From positions 1 to 27,565 of the forward strand of contig CAYVGO010000028.1 of NCBI GenBank assembly GCA_964450725.1: DNA of 27,565 nt, in the 5' to 3' direction. Both the position numbers and the translations under genes were made by a program. The DNA is from CAYVGO01 sp964450725 (GTDB lineage Bacteria > Bacteroidota > Bacteroidia > Bacteroidales > UBA932). The notes beneath the pieces are model-generated. The model worked only from the letters and a program-made list of their open reading frames with translations, was not told where the DNA came from and did no database searches. Positions 1 to 7,883 of this stretch are shown in pieces (position 1 is the stretch's first letter; the number at the start of each line of letters is the position of its first letter).

Positions 1-19
1 GGTCGCCGCCTAACCCATA

Positions 20-56
20 AGAGGTTGTTCAATGATTTGGACAACCTCTTTTTTTA
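20..56 (+). terminator. Intrinsic terminator of a gene lying upstream of the window
   Basis: An 11-bp stem (left arm 20-30, right arm 39-49, with one G-T pair) closes an 8-base loop and runs into seven T residues (49-55). This is a textbook intrinsic terminator on the plus strand. The transcript it ends starts outside the window. Confidence 0.85.
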
Positions 57-523
57 TATAGACTTCAAGGTGAAAATGGCAAACATTGATGGGAATCTAT
101 GGAAGGTCTTTTTTCTGTGAATAAGAGTTCAGGAGATGTAGACCTGAGTCTGTGTGGCCGATAAATGAATAAAAGGCAATATATCTCTTGGAGTTCCAAT
201 CTTGCCGTATTTCTTGTCGGTACTATGCCTTGAATACAACACTTAGCCTGTCAACAGTTGTAAATGACTTAGGAAAACAATTCATCTTCTTCGCATGGAG
301 ATCAGATTTATTGTCATTTGTGATGAGTGAAATTTGTTGAAATATTTTATTTTGGGATTATATATTGTATGTAATACCTTACCTACGAATACTCAACAGA
401 CTTTTCGAAAACAAATTATATTGGAGTTTGGGTACAACCAGAAGATTAAAAGTTATGTATCACCCATAAAAACTGAATACCTTTCTACATAAATAATCCA
501 GAGATATTTTAGAGAAATTCCAT
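57..523. other. Gene-free spacer before the response regulator
   Basis: About 470 AT-rich bases with no open frame showing coding character on either strand. No tRNA, riboswitch or strong dyad was recognised, and no complete TTTG-N19/20-TAnnTTTG promoter was found here. Confidence 0.5.
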
Positions 524-531
524 TACCTTTG
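524..531 (+). promoter_or_regulatory. Possible Bacteroidota -7 box (TACCTTTG) next to the response-regulator start
   Basis: TACCTTTG matches the Bacteroidota -7 consensus TAnnTTTG exactly. It ends only 8 bases before the ATG at 540, so a transcript from it would have almost no leader. No TTG/TTTG -33 box lies at the expected spacing (about 500-505), which lowers confidence. It could be a chance match. Confidence 0.3.
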
Positions 532-539
532 CCGTTACT

Positions 540-1877
540 ATGGTAAAGATACTTATTATTGACGATGAGGTGCAGATACGCACCCTGCTTTCCAGAATTA
601 TTTCTCTTGAAGGTTATGAAGTTTTACAGGCCGACTCTATCAGAACCGGTATCAGGCAAATTAAAGCCGAACAGCCGGATATTGTGCTGTGCGATGTCTT
701 TCTGCCCGACGGTAATGGTGTCAATGCTATTGCAGAACTCAAAGAACTGCTCTCGGAGGGTGAGATTATTATGCTCACTGCACACGGTAATATTCCTGAC
801 GGTGTGAAGGCAATTAAAAACGGAGCATACGATTACCTGACAAAAGGAGACGACAACAATCGGATTGTTCCCATGATTGCCAATGCCGCCGAAAAAGTTG
901 CACTGAAAAAACGACTGATCAAACTTGAATCTTTAGTCAAAAAAGAGTACTCTTTCGATTCTATTGTCGGTAAGTCTAAATCTCTTCTGTCTGCCATTGA
1001 AATGGCTAAAAAAGTTGCGCCGACAGATGCAACGATCTTACTGACGGGCGAAACAGGAACAGGTAAAGAGATTTTTGCCACCGCCATTCACAGGGCAAGT
1101 CTCAGGGCAAAAGAAAATATTGTAGCCGTGAATTGCGGAGCCTTAAATCACGAGTTGCTCGAAAGTGAGATGTTTGGACATAAAGCCGGAGCATTTACAG
1201 GTGCATTGAAAGATAAAAAAGGACTTTTTGAGCAGGCCGACCGGGGTACGATGTTTCTTGACGAGGTGGGAGAAATGGCGCCGGCACTGCAGGTAAAGTT
1301 ACTCCGTATTCTTGAAACCGGAGAGTTTATCTCTGTGGGTGATACCAAAACAAAGCGTGTAGATGTTCGTGTGATTGCGGCAACCAATCGTCATCTGAAA
1401 AACTGTGTTGAAAAGGGAGATTTCCGTGAAGACCTTTACTACCGGTTATCTGTTTTTTCTATTGAATTGCCCGCGCTCCGAGAACGTGGCGATGATATAC
1501 TGTTGCTTGCCAAGTCGTTTATTCAAGGGTTTTCTGCTAAAATGAATCGCCCGATTACAGCGGTTGAAGACCACTTTTGGGAGGCGCTCAAGCACCACAC
1601 GTGGAAAGGGAATATCCGTGAACTTCGTAACGCCATTGAGCGAAGTGTTATTCTTGCTTCAGGAGGTTATTTATCTGTCAAGGATTTACCTTTAGACATA
1701 CGTTTTTCACAAGGAACACCGCTTGACTCCATGGAATTAGCGGAGGCAGAAAAAAATCACATCTGCCGTATTTTACAGCATACATCGGGAAATAAAACAG
1801 AAGCCGCACGGCTGATGAAAATCGGACTGACTACTCTTTATCGAAAAATTGAAGAGTACGGAATTACAACTTCGTAA
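540..1877 (+). CDS. NtrC-family sigma-54-dependent response regulator (REC-AAA+-Fis HTH)
   Basis: This 445-residue protein is a complete NtrC-type activator. The N-terminal receiver domain (about 1-120) has the acidic pair D8/D9, phospho-acceptor D52, T80 and K102. The central AAA+ domain (about 140-370) has Walker A GETGTGKE (170-177), the sigma-54-contacting GAFTGA loop (217-222) and Walker B FLDE (239-242). A Fis-type helix-turn-helix occupies about 405-443. The start fits the family, with the first receiver strand beginning at residue 3. By family knowledge, phosphorylation drives oligomerisation and ATP-powered opening of sigma-54 promoters. It precedes the kdp operon on the same strand with a 780-base spacer and is the only response regulator in the window. 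It is therefore inferred to replace KdpE as partner of the kinase at 9004-10698. The family assignment is firm; the kdp target is inference. Confidence 0.93.
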   Translation: MVKILIIDDEVQIRTLLSRIISLEGYEVLQADSIRTGIRQIKAEQPDIVLCDVFLPDGNGVNAIAELKELLSEGEIIMLTAHGNIPDGVKAIKNGAYDYLTKGDDNNRIVPMIANAAEKVALKKRLIKLESLVKKEYSFDSIVGKSKSLLSAIEMAKKVAPTDATILLTGETGTGKEIFATAIHRASLRAKENIVAVNCGALNHELLESEMFGHKAGAFTGALKDKKGLFEQADRGTMFLDEVGEMAPALQVKLLRILETGEFISVGDTKTKRVDVRVIAATNRHLKNCVEKGDFREDLYYRLSVFSIELPALRERGDDILLLAKSFIQGFSAKMNRPITAVEDHFWEALKHHTWKGNIRELRNAIERSVILASGGYLSVKDLPLDIRFSQGTPLDSMELAEAEKNHICRILQHTSGNKTEAARLMKIGLTTLYRKIEEYGITTS

Positions 1878-2052
1878 ACCCCTATTTGGAGGAATATATT
1901 CAGACAATTATCGGGCGGGTGTCAAGTGAATTACAAATTCAGCAGAACAAGGCATAAAACCGTAATCCTCTAACAAATCGAAGAGAAAATTTCAGGGATA
2001 CTACTTCTTTTTTTGCTTCCTTCATTGGTACATTTTTCTCTACTCGGTTCGC

Positions 2053-2158
2053 TATGAAATTTGCGCACGGTCGCAGCAAAATTTACGCACTGCCCATATG
2101 CAACTTTCCCAGTGCGTAATGAAATTTACGTACGGTCGCAGCGAAACTTACGCACTGC
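2053..2158. repeat. 40-base direct repeat, two copies (2053-2092 and 2119-2158)
   Basis: Both copies begin ATGAAATTT, carry a CGGTCGCAGC core and end TTACGCACTGC. They differ at four of 40 positions. A third, inverted copy of the core follows at about 2156-2190. This looks like a mobile or dispersed intergenic repeat rather than coding sequence. Confidence 0.75.
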
Positions 2159-2184
2159 GTAAATTTTGTTGCGACCGTGCGTAG
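2126..2184. repeat. 59-base near-perfect palindrome
   Basis: The sequence folds around base 2155 with 29-base arms, one mismatch (2147/2163) and four G-T pairs, and essentially no loop. The innermost arms are TTACGCA/TGCGTAA; the outer arms contain ACGGTCGCA and its near complement TGCGACCGT. It could act as a cruciform or hairpin, or be a remnant of a small inverted-repeat element. It lacks a T tract, so it is not a typical terminator. Confidence 0.8.
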
Positions 2185-2532
2185 CGAATGTTAGTTACTG
2201 CTTAATGGTCAACTTGATGCTATTTTGTAATCTTTAACTGTATTTTATTGTTTGAAGTGCAGCAATTAATGCGACTTTTCCTATCTTTTTTGCCAACTCT
2301 TGATAAGAAAAGGTTCAATTGTAAAGTTTCAAAGTAATCTTTTTTCTCTTCTTATATTCGGAATCCAACCTTTATCAGTCTATATGCTTATTCCTATTCA
2401 TAGGTAGTTTTAGACATAATTTAGATGATTGAAATATCAGAAACGAGATAGAACTCGTAGGATATGGTTTCGGCTCTGCTCAATCACCGGGAAATAGGTA
2501 GAATTTATCGAACATCAATATATCAAAATGAA

Positions 2533-2566
2533 AAAAGACCTTACCAAAATGGTAGGGTCTTTTCTT
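2533..2566 (+). terminator. Intrinsic terminator with no recognised gene upstream
   Basis: Arms AAAAGACCTTACCA and TGGTAGGGTCTTTT pair over 14 bp (one G-T) around a 3-base AAA loop, followed by a T-rich tail. The A-rich left flank means it could also terminate minus-strand transcripts. The nearest upstream gene ends 650 bases earlier, so it closes either a long 3' leader of the regulator or an unrecognised small RNA. It also insulates the kdp promoter. Confidence 0.8.
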
Positions 2567-2610
2567 TTGTGCAAAACTCAATAGCCACGCCTTTAGTGAG
2601 TTAGCACTTG

Positions 2611-2625
2611 TGGCACGCTTTTGTC
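2611..2625 (+). promoter_or_regulatory. Possible sigma-54 promoter of the kdp operon
   Basis: TGGCACG (2611-2617) is a full match to the sigma-54 -24 box. TTTGT follows at 2620-2624 as a possible -12 box. The GG-to-GT distance is 11 bases rather than the usual 12, a real weakness because sigma-54 is strict about spacing. It lies 37 bases before the first kdp-operon start, downstream of a terminator, and next to a gene for a sigma-54 activator. No TAnnTTTG box was found in this stretch. Confidence 0.4.
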
Positions 2626-2661
2626 ATATATAGATACCGAAACAATCAAATTAAAACAATT

Positions 2662-2757
2662 ATGAATGACATCCTGATGTTCTTTTTGCTCCTTGGTTTG
2701 GGGCTCGCCTGTTACGGGCTATTTTTCTTATTTATTAAATGGTTCGATAAAATCTAA
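2662..2757 (+). CDS. Small single-pass membrane peptide (31 aa) at the head of the kdp operon
   Basis: ATG to TAA encodes 31 residues. A very hydrophobic helix (about 4-25) starts MNDILMFF and ends in a short basic/aromatic tail, IKWFDKI. It sits five bases before kdpF in the same operon direction. KdpF is itself a roughly 26-30-residue single-helix peptide that stabilises the KdpABC pump, so a second pump-associated peptide is plausible; that role is inference. I do not recognise a named family. Codon-level support is limited by its length, but its position, clean start/stop and helix-plus-charged-tail pattern favour a real gene. Confidence 0.6.
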   Translation: MNDILMFFLLLGLGLACYGLFFLFIKWFDKI

Positions 2758-2762
2758 ATGCC

Positions 2763-2843
2763 ATGTATGCAGTTCTCTTTATTATCGGCATAGCCCTGTT
2801 TGGCTACCTGATGTATGTATTAGTTAAACCTGAAAAATTTTAA
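2763..2843 (+). CDS. kdpF: KdpF, small subunit of the potassium-transporting ATPase
   Basis: A 26-residue peptide with one hydrophobic helix (about 3-21) and the C-terminal tail VKPEKF, the usual KdpF pattern of a helix followed by a short charged, proline-containing end. It lies three bases before kdpA, the canonical position. An upstream in-register alternative does not exist: the ATG at 2758 is in another frame and stops after 11 codons. In characterised systems KdpF sits in the inner membrane and stabilises KdpABC without being catalytic. Confidence 0.85.
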   Translation: MYAVLFIIGIALFGYLMYVLVKPEKF

Positions 2844-2846
2844 ACA

Positions 2847-4550
2847 ATGATGATTCAAGAAACATTCGGTGTTGCCTTGCAAATAATCTTAATGGTTGCA
2901 TTAAGTTATCCGCTGGGTCGATACATCGCAAAAGTCTATCGCGGCCAAAAAACTTTTATGGACTTTTTGGCACCTCTCGAAAACCGTCTTTACAAACTCT
3001 GCTCCATCAATCCCGATGAACAGATGAACTGGAAACGTTTCCTCAAGGTTCTTCTGACCATTAACCTCTTCTGGTTCGTTTGGGGAATGGTACTGTTGGT
3101 CTTGCAGGGTAAACTACCACTGAACCCCGATAACAATTTGGGTCAGGATATTTCGCAGGCATTCAATACCTGTATCAGTTTTATGGTTAATTGTAACCTG
3201 CAGCATTACAGTGGTGAAACCGGATTAACCTACTTTACTCAAGTGTTTGTTATTATGCTTTTCCAATTTGTTACGGCAGCTACCGGTATGGCGGCTTTTG
3301 CAGGGATGCTTAAAGGGATGGCAGAAAAAACCACCAAAACGCTGGGTAACTTCTGGGTATATTTAGTAAAAAGCGTAACGCGGATATTACTTCCGGTCTC
3401 TTTGGTTGCCGCTTTATTGCTTATCATTGATGGTACGCCGATGACCTTTTCGGGTAAACAAACCGTTTCTACGCTCGAAGGTTCAGAACAGGTTATCTCA
3501 CAAGGTCCCGTAGCGGCCATCGTAGCCATTAAACAGTTGGGTACCAATGGCGGCGGATTCTTTGGTGTAAACTCTTCTCACCCACTGGAAAATCCTACCT
3601 ATTTTACCAATATGGTAGAGAATATTGCCATTCTTTTGATTCCAATGTCATTGATATGGGCTTTGGGCTTCTATCTCAAACGTCGGAAATTTGCCTTGTG
3701 TATCTTTACCGTCATGTTTTTAGCCTATTTTGCCACAGTGGTCGTAACGGTCAATCAGGAACTGAAGGGTAATTCGGAGATTACTCACATGGGTATAGCA
3801 CAACCGGGCGGAAGCATGGAAGGGAAAGAAATCAGGCTCGGTGCTGCGGCAACAGGGCTGTGGGCAATGACCACTACCGTAACCTCCAATGGCTCTGTCA
3901 ATGGTATGCACGACAGTCTTACGCCGATTTCCGGCATGCTTGCCATGTTGAATATGCAGATCAACTGCTGGTTTGGCGGTGTGGGTGTAGGCTTTATGAA
4001 TTACTACATCTTCATTATCATCGCCGTCTTTATCAGCGGACTGATGGTCGGGCGTACTCCGGAGTTTTTAGGTAAAAAGATTGAAGCAAAGGAGATGAAG
4101 ATTGCCATTATCATCGCCCTTTTACATCCTTTTGTTATTTTAACGGGCACAGCCATCTCTTCATATTTGGCCGCTAACGATGCCGGATTAGCCTCCGCAT
4201 GGCTCAACAATCCGTCGTTCCACGGTCTGAGTGAGATGCTCTATGAATATACTTCGTCGGCAGCCAACAATGGTTCGGGCTTCGAGGGGCTGAGTGATAA
4301 TACGCCGTTTTGGAATATTACCACAGGTATTGTATTAATTCTCAGCAGATATTTACCCATCATTGGACAAATTGCCATTGTCGGTATTCTGGCACAAAAA
4401 AAATATGTTCCTCAAAGTGCAGGAACGCTTAAAACAGACACAACTACATTTTCGGTGATGACCTTTGCGGTGATATTTATTATCGCAGCCCTTTCGTTCT
4501 TCCCTGTACTGACGTTGGGACCTATTGCCGAATTTTTAACTATGAGATAA
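2847..4550 (+). CDS. kdpA: KdpA, potassium-binding and translocating subunit
   Basis: A 567-residue polytopic inner-membrane protein of normal KdpA length. It is the channel-like subunit that selects K+ before ATP-driven transport by KdpB. Visible landmarks are the first filter region around 107-124 (NTCISFMVNCNLQHYSGE) and the conserved loop GTNGGGFFGVNSSHPLENP (232-250), which includes the second selectivity filter. The helix block after NFWVYLVKS (168-175) is also typical. Two ATGs are adjacent (2847, 2850); either could be used. The stop is four bases before kdpB, consistent with translational coupling. No lesions are seen. Confidence 0.97.
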   Translation: MMIQETFGVALQIILMVALSYPLGRYIAKVYRGQKTFMDFLAPLENRLYKLCSINPDEQMNWKRFLKVLLTINLFWFVWGMVLLVLQGKLPLNPDNNLGQDISQAFNTCISFMVNCNLQHYSGETGLTYFTQVFVIMLFQFVTAATGMAAFAGMLKGMAEKTTKTLGNFWVYLVKSVTRILLPVSLVAALLLIIDGTPMTFSGKQTVSTLEGSEQVISQGPVAAIVAIKQLGTNGGGFFGVNSSHPLENPTYFTNMVENIAILLIPMSLIWALGFYLKRRKFALCIFTVMFLAYFATVVVTVNQELKGNSEITHMGIAQPGGSMEGKEIRLGAAATGLWAMTTTVTSNGSVNGMHDSLTPISGMLAMLNMQINCWFGGVGVGFMNYYIFIIIAVFISGLMVGRTPEFLGKKIEAKEMKIAIIIALLHPFVILTGTAISSYLAANDAGLASAWLNNPSFHGLSEMLYEYTSSAANNGSGFEGLSDNTPFWNITTGIVLILSRYLPIIGQIAIVGILAQKKYVPQSAGTLKTDTTTFSVMTFAVIFIIAALSFFPVLTLGPIAEFLTMR

Positions 4551-4554
4551 GATT

Positions 4555-6603
4555 ATGAAACAGAATAAATTTATTACTCGCGAGCAAGTCGCTTGCGCTA
4601 TCAAAGAGTCTTTTGTCAAACTAAATCCGGCAATACTCTATCGTAACCCGGTGATGTTTACCGTACTCATTGCCACAGCCATTATGGGAGTTGTATCCTT
4701 TGGCGTACTTTTTGACCAGAGTAGCATTCAAGGTTCATTTGGATATAACTTCACGGTGTTTATTATCCTTTTTGTAACGTTGCTCTTTGCCAATTTTGCA
4801 GAAGCCATAGCCGAAGCACGCGGAAAGGCACAAGCCGAATCGCTGCGCAAGACCCGTCAGGAAACTCCGGCAAAACGTATTGTCGGAGGTAAAGTAGAAC
4901 TTGTCAGCAGTTCTCAATTGCGTAAGGGAGATGTTTTTGAATGTGAAGCGGGAGATATGATTCCTTCGGACGGAGAGATTATTGAAGGGCTGGCTTCCAT
5001 TGACGAAAGTGCCATTACGGGAGAATCTGCTCCGGTAATTCGTGAAGCCGGCGGAGACAAAACCTCTGTTACCGGTGGTACAAAAGTACTGTCGGATAGA
5101 ATTGTGGTACGCGTTACAGCTTCGGCAGGAGAGAGTTTTTTAGACAAGATGATAGCCCTTGTAGAAGGAGCATCACGTCAAAAAAGTCCCAATGAAATTG
5201 CACTGACCATTCTTTTGGCAGGTTTTACGCTCGTCTTTGTTATTGTTTGTATCACCCTCAAACCTTTTGCAGACTACACCTCTACGGTAGTTACCATAGC
5301 ATCATTAGTCTCTTTGTTTGTTTGCCTTATACCTACCACTATCGGCGGACTGCTTTCTGCTATCGGTATTGCCGGTATGGACAGAGCTTTGCGTGCCAAT
5401 GTGATTACAAAGTCAGGTAAAGCAGTAGAAACAGCCGGAGATATTGATACTTTACTACTTGATAAAACCGGTACGATTACTATCGGAAATCGACGTGCCA
5501 CAGGTTTTTATGCCTTACATCCCGACGGAGAAAGAGAGCTGATAGATGCCTGTATGTGTGCCTCAGCCTCAGACCAAACACCTGAGGGTAAATCAATCAT
5601 CGAACTTTGCCGACAAAAAGGTTTTGAGATGGAAAGTAACCGCTTTGCGGGTTGTCGCTGGATAGAGTTTTCGGCTCAAACCAAATGTTCTGGAGTCGAG
5701 TTTCGTAATGGTGTATCTTTTATTAAGGGTGCTTCGGAGCGAATTAAAGAAATTGTAGAAGCCGCAGGAAATAAATATCCTGAAACCGCTCAAGAGATGA
5801 CTGCCCGCATTTCTAAAAACGGAGGTACACCGCTTGTTGTGGCTAAAAATAATGAAAAAGAGGAGACCATTGAAGTTATGGGAGTCATTGAACTCCAAGA
5901 CATTATTAAGCCCGGTATTGCAGAACGTTTCGAACGACTAAGAAAGATGGGTGTGAAAACCGTGATGGTTACCGGAGACAACGAACTTACGGCAAAATAT
6001 ATTGCCGAAAAAGCTGGTGTTGATGATTACATTGCCGAGGCTAAGCCCGAAGATAAAATGGAATATATCAAAGCCGAACAGGCAGAAGGTAAATTGGTTG
6101 CCATGATGGGTGACGGTACAAATGATGCACCCGCTTTAGCGCAGGCAGATGTAGGAGTAGCGATGAACAGTGGTACGCAAGCGGCGAAAGAGGCCGGCAA
6201 TATGGTAGATATGGACAATGACCCTACCAAACTTATTGAGATTGTAGAGATTGGAAAACAACTCTTGATGACACGCGGAACGCTTACCACATTCAGTATT
6301 GCCAATGACGTAGCAAAATATTTTGCGATTGTTCCGGCACTTTTTATGACCTCCATACCCGCTTTGGCAGCACTCAACATCATGGGGTTACACTCTCCTC
6401 ACTCTGCCATACTTTCGGCAGTAATCTTCAATGCCTTGATTATTCCGGCATTGATTCCGCTGGCTCTCAAAGGGGTCAAGTATAAACCTATCGGAGCCTC
6501 TGCTCTGCTACGCCGTAACCTTTTTATCTACGGATTAGGAGGAGCAATAGTACCTTTTATCGGAATTAAATTAATAGATATGGCATTAGCCGCAATATTT
6601 TAA
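4555..6603 (+). CDS. kdpB: KdpB, P-type ATPase catalytic subunit
   Basis: A 682-residue P-type ATPase that hydrolyses ATP to drive K+ uptake by the Kdp complex. Diagnostic motifs are all present: actuator TGES (155-158), the membrane motif CLIPTTIGG (257-265), phosphorylation motif DKTGT with aspartate D303, then TGDN and GDGTNDAP in the P domain. S158 of TGES corresponds to the serine whose phosphorylation inhibits E. coli KdpB, so that control could apply here; this is inference from the family. It sits between kdpA (4-base gap) and kdpC (4-base gap). Length and motif order are intact. Confidence 0.98.
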   Translation: MKQNKFITREQVACAIKESFVKLNPAILYRNPVMFTVLIATAIMGVVSFGVLFDQSSIQGSFGYNFTVFIILFVTLLFANFAEAIAEARGKAQAESLRKTRQETPAKRIVGGKVELVSSSQLRKGDVFECEAGDMIPSDGEIIEGLASIDESAITGESAPVIREAGGDKTSVTGGTKVLSDRIVVRVTASAGESFLDKMIALVEGASRQKSPNEIALTILLAGFTLVFVIVCITLKPFADYTSTVVTIASLVSLFVCLIPTTIGGLLSAIGIAGMDRALRANVITKSGKAVETAGDIDTLLLDKTGTITIGNRRATGFYALHPDGERELIDACMCASASDQTPEGKSIIELCRQKGFEMESNRFAGCRWIEFSAQTKCSGVEFRNGVSFIKGASERIKEIVEAAGNKYPETAQEMTARISKNGGTPLVVAKNNEKEETIEVMGVIELQDIIKPGIAERFERLRKMGVKTVMVTGDNELTAKYIAEKAGVDDYIAEAKPEDKMEYIKAEQAEGKLVAMMGDGTNDAPALAQADVGVAMNSGTQAAKEAGNMVDMDNDPTKLIEIVEIGKQLLMTRGTLTTFSIANDVAKYFAIVPALFMTSIPALAALNIMGLHSPHSAILSAVIFNALIIPALIPLALKGVKYKPIGASALLRRNLFIYGLGGAIVPFIGIKLIDMALAAIF

Positions 6604-6607
6604 GAAA

Positions 6608-7168
6608 ATGAAAACATTAATCACATCAATCAAAATAACCATCGCTTTTTGCGTCATACTTTTTGTGGGTTACGTACTTATTCTTTGGGGATTCGCTACA
6701 ATAGCGACCCCAAACTCAGGAGAAGCAGAGGTATTAACAATGAATGGAAAAATTGTCGGGGCTGCCAATGTAGGACAACCGTTTACCGACACTATTTACT
6801 TCTGGGGTCGTCCGTCGGCAGTAGATTACGACGGTGGAGGTTCCGGAGGAAGCAACAAAGGACCGTCGAATCCTGAATACCTGAAGGAGGTAGAAGCCCG
6901 TATCGAGACATTCTTGGCGGCTCATCCCTATTTGCAGCGCAGTGAACTGCCCTCAGAACTTGTTACGGCAAGCGGTAGCGGTCTTGACCCTCACATTTCT
7001 CCCGAAGGAGCTGCCGTACAGATTCGCAGAGTAGCTGCGGCTCGAAATCTGTCGGAAAGTCGCGTTAAGGAAATTGTAGAGACAAAAACCGAAAAGCCAC
7101 TTGTAGGAGAGCCTTATATCAACGTATTAGAACTTAATATCGCTTTAGACAATGAAAAAAGTAATTAG
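6608..7168 (+). CDS. kdpC: KdpC, periplasmic-facing subunit of the potassium ATPase
   Basis: A 186-residue protein with one N-terminal transmembrane helix (about 9-32) and a periplasmic domain. Family landmarks are GRPSAVDYDGGGSGGSNKGP starting about residue 66, DPHISPEGAAVQIRRVA about 128-144, and a C-terminal GEPYINVLELN stretch. KdpC links KdpA and KdpB and raises K+ affinity. Its last 17 bases overlap the start of the following porin-like gene in another frame, an arrangement that suggests coupled translation. Confidence 0.96.
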   Translation: MKTLITSIKITIAFCVILFVGYVLILWGFATIATPNSGEAEVLTMNGKIVGAANVGQPFTDTIYFWGRPSAVDYDGGGSGGSNKGPSNPEYLKEVEARIETFLAAHPYLQRSELPSELVTASGSGLDPHISPEGAAVQIRRVAAARNLSESRVKEIVETKTEKPLVGEPYINVLELNIALDNEKSN

Positions 7169-7874
7169 TATTGTTTTGATATTGACTACTCTCTGCAGCA
7201 CAATCAATGCACAACACAAGGTAACCATTAATAGTGGTGCAGACATTGTAAGTTCTTATATATGGAGAGGAAGTTATAATGCCGGCGCAAGTTTTCAACC
7301 TAAGCTCGAAGGACAGATTATCGGCTTTGCACTCGGTGCATGGGGCTCGATTGACTTTGTGGGACAAGAGCGCAAAGAGGTTGACCTGTACCTTAATTAT
7401 ACTTACAAAGGCTTTACTGTCGGCATCACCGACTATTGGTGGGACGGCGAAGGGGCTTATAACTATTTTCGCTACGCCAACAATGCGACGGGACACCGCT
7501 GGGAAGGAAATCTTGCTTACCGTCTGCCGGTGAAGCAGTTTCCACTACGTATTTCGTGGAATACCATGTTTGCCGGTAACGACTACAATGCAGACGGAAA
7601 GAGAGTATATTCGACCTACATTGAATTGGATTATCCTTTCTCTATCGGCAGTGTTGATATGAATGCTACCCTTGGCGCCGCACCCTGGCACTCTCCTTCA
7701 TTTTTACCGTCGGATAATAAAGGCTTTAGCGTTTGCAATGTAGGGTTGGGAGCCTCTAAAACATTCCAGTTATCTGACCATATCAGTTTGCCATTGTTTT
7801 CACGTTTGATATTTAATCCTGCTACGGAGGATATTCATATTGTATTTGGAGTATCTTTGTATTTCAGTAATTAA
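7152..7874 (+). CDS. Outer-membrane beta-barrel protein (TorF-like putative porin) in the kdp operon
   Basis: A 240-residue protein with a clear signal peptide (MKKVISIVLILTTLCSTINA, cleavage near A20/Q21). Alternating hydrophobic/aromatic strands run throughout and a barrel-like end ...FGVSLYFSN closes it with phenylalanine then SN. The segment DIVSSYIWRG followed by a strand pair is typical of TorF-like putative porins of Gram-negatives. It starts inside kdpC (17-base overlap) and ends nine bases before the kdpD-like gene, so it is firmly within the operon. Inference: it passes K+ across the outer membrane or senses envelope state under K+ limitation. The family assignment is by pattern only; the barrel call is more secure than the porin role. 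Confidence 0.8.
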   Translation: MKKVISIVLILTTLCSTINAQHKVTINSGADIVSSYIWRGSYNAGASFQPKLEGQIIGFALGAWGSIDFVGQERKEVDLYLNYTYKGFTVGITDYWWDGEGAYNYFRYANNATGHRWEGNLAYRLPVKQFPLRISWNTMFAGNDYNADGKRVYSTYIELDYPFSIGSVDMNATLGAAPWHSPSFLPSDNKGFSVCNVGLGASKTFQLSDHISLPLFSRLIFNPATEDIHIVFGVSLYFSN

Positions 7875-7883
7875 ATACAAAGC

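Larger units (their letters stand above)
1878..2661. other. Spacer between response regulator and kdp operon
   Basis: This 784-base spacer has no convincing gene. It holds a 15-base palindrome TGAATTACAAATTCA (1927-1941) that recurs at 11070-11084, a 40-base direct repeat with a large palindrome (2053-2184), an orphan terminator (2533-2566) and a possible sigma-54 promoter (2611-2625). A short hairpin ACGAG/CTCGT lies near 2442-2457. A small RNA ending at the terminator is possible but unproven. Confidence 0.55.

Noticed and set aside
1..12. 3' end of a tRNA before the first terminator
   Set aside because: Only about ten bases are in the window; the ending cannot be folded or checked.
2400..2540. 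Riboswitch (for example c-di-AMP type) upstream of kdp
   Set aside because: Conserved cores of known potassium-related riboswitches could not be found, and the terminator ends before the operon promoter.
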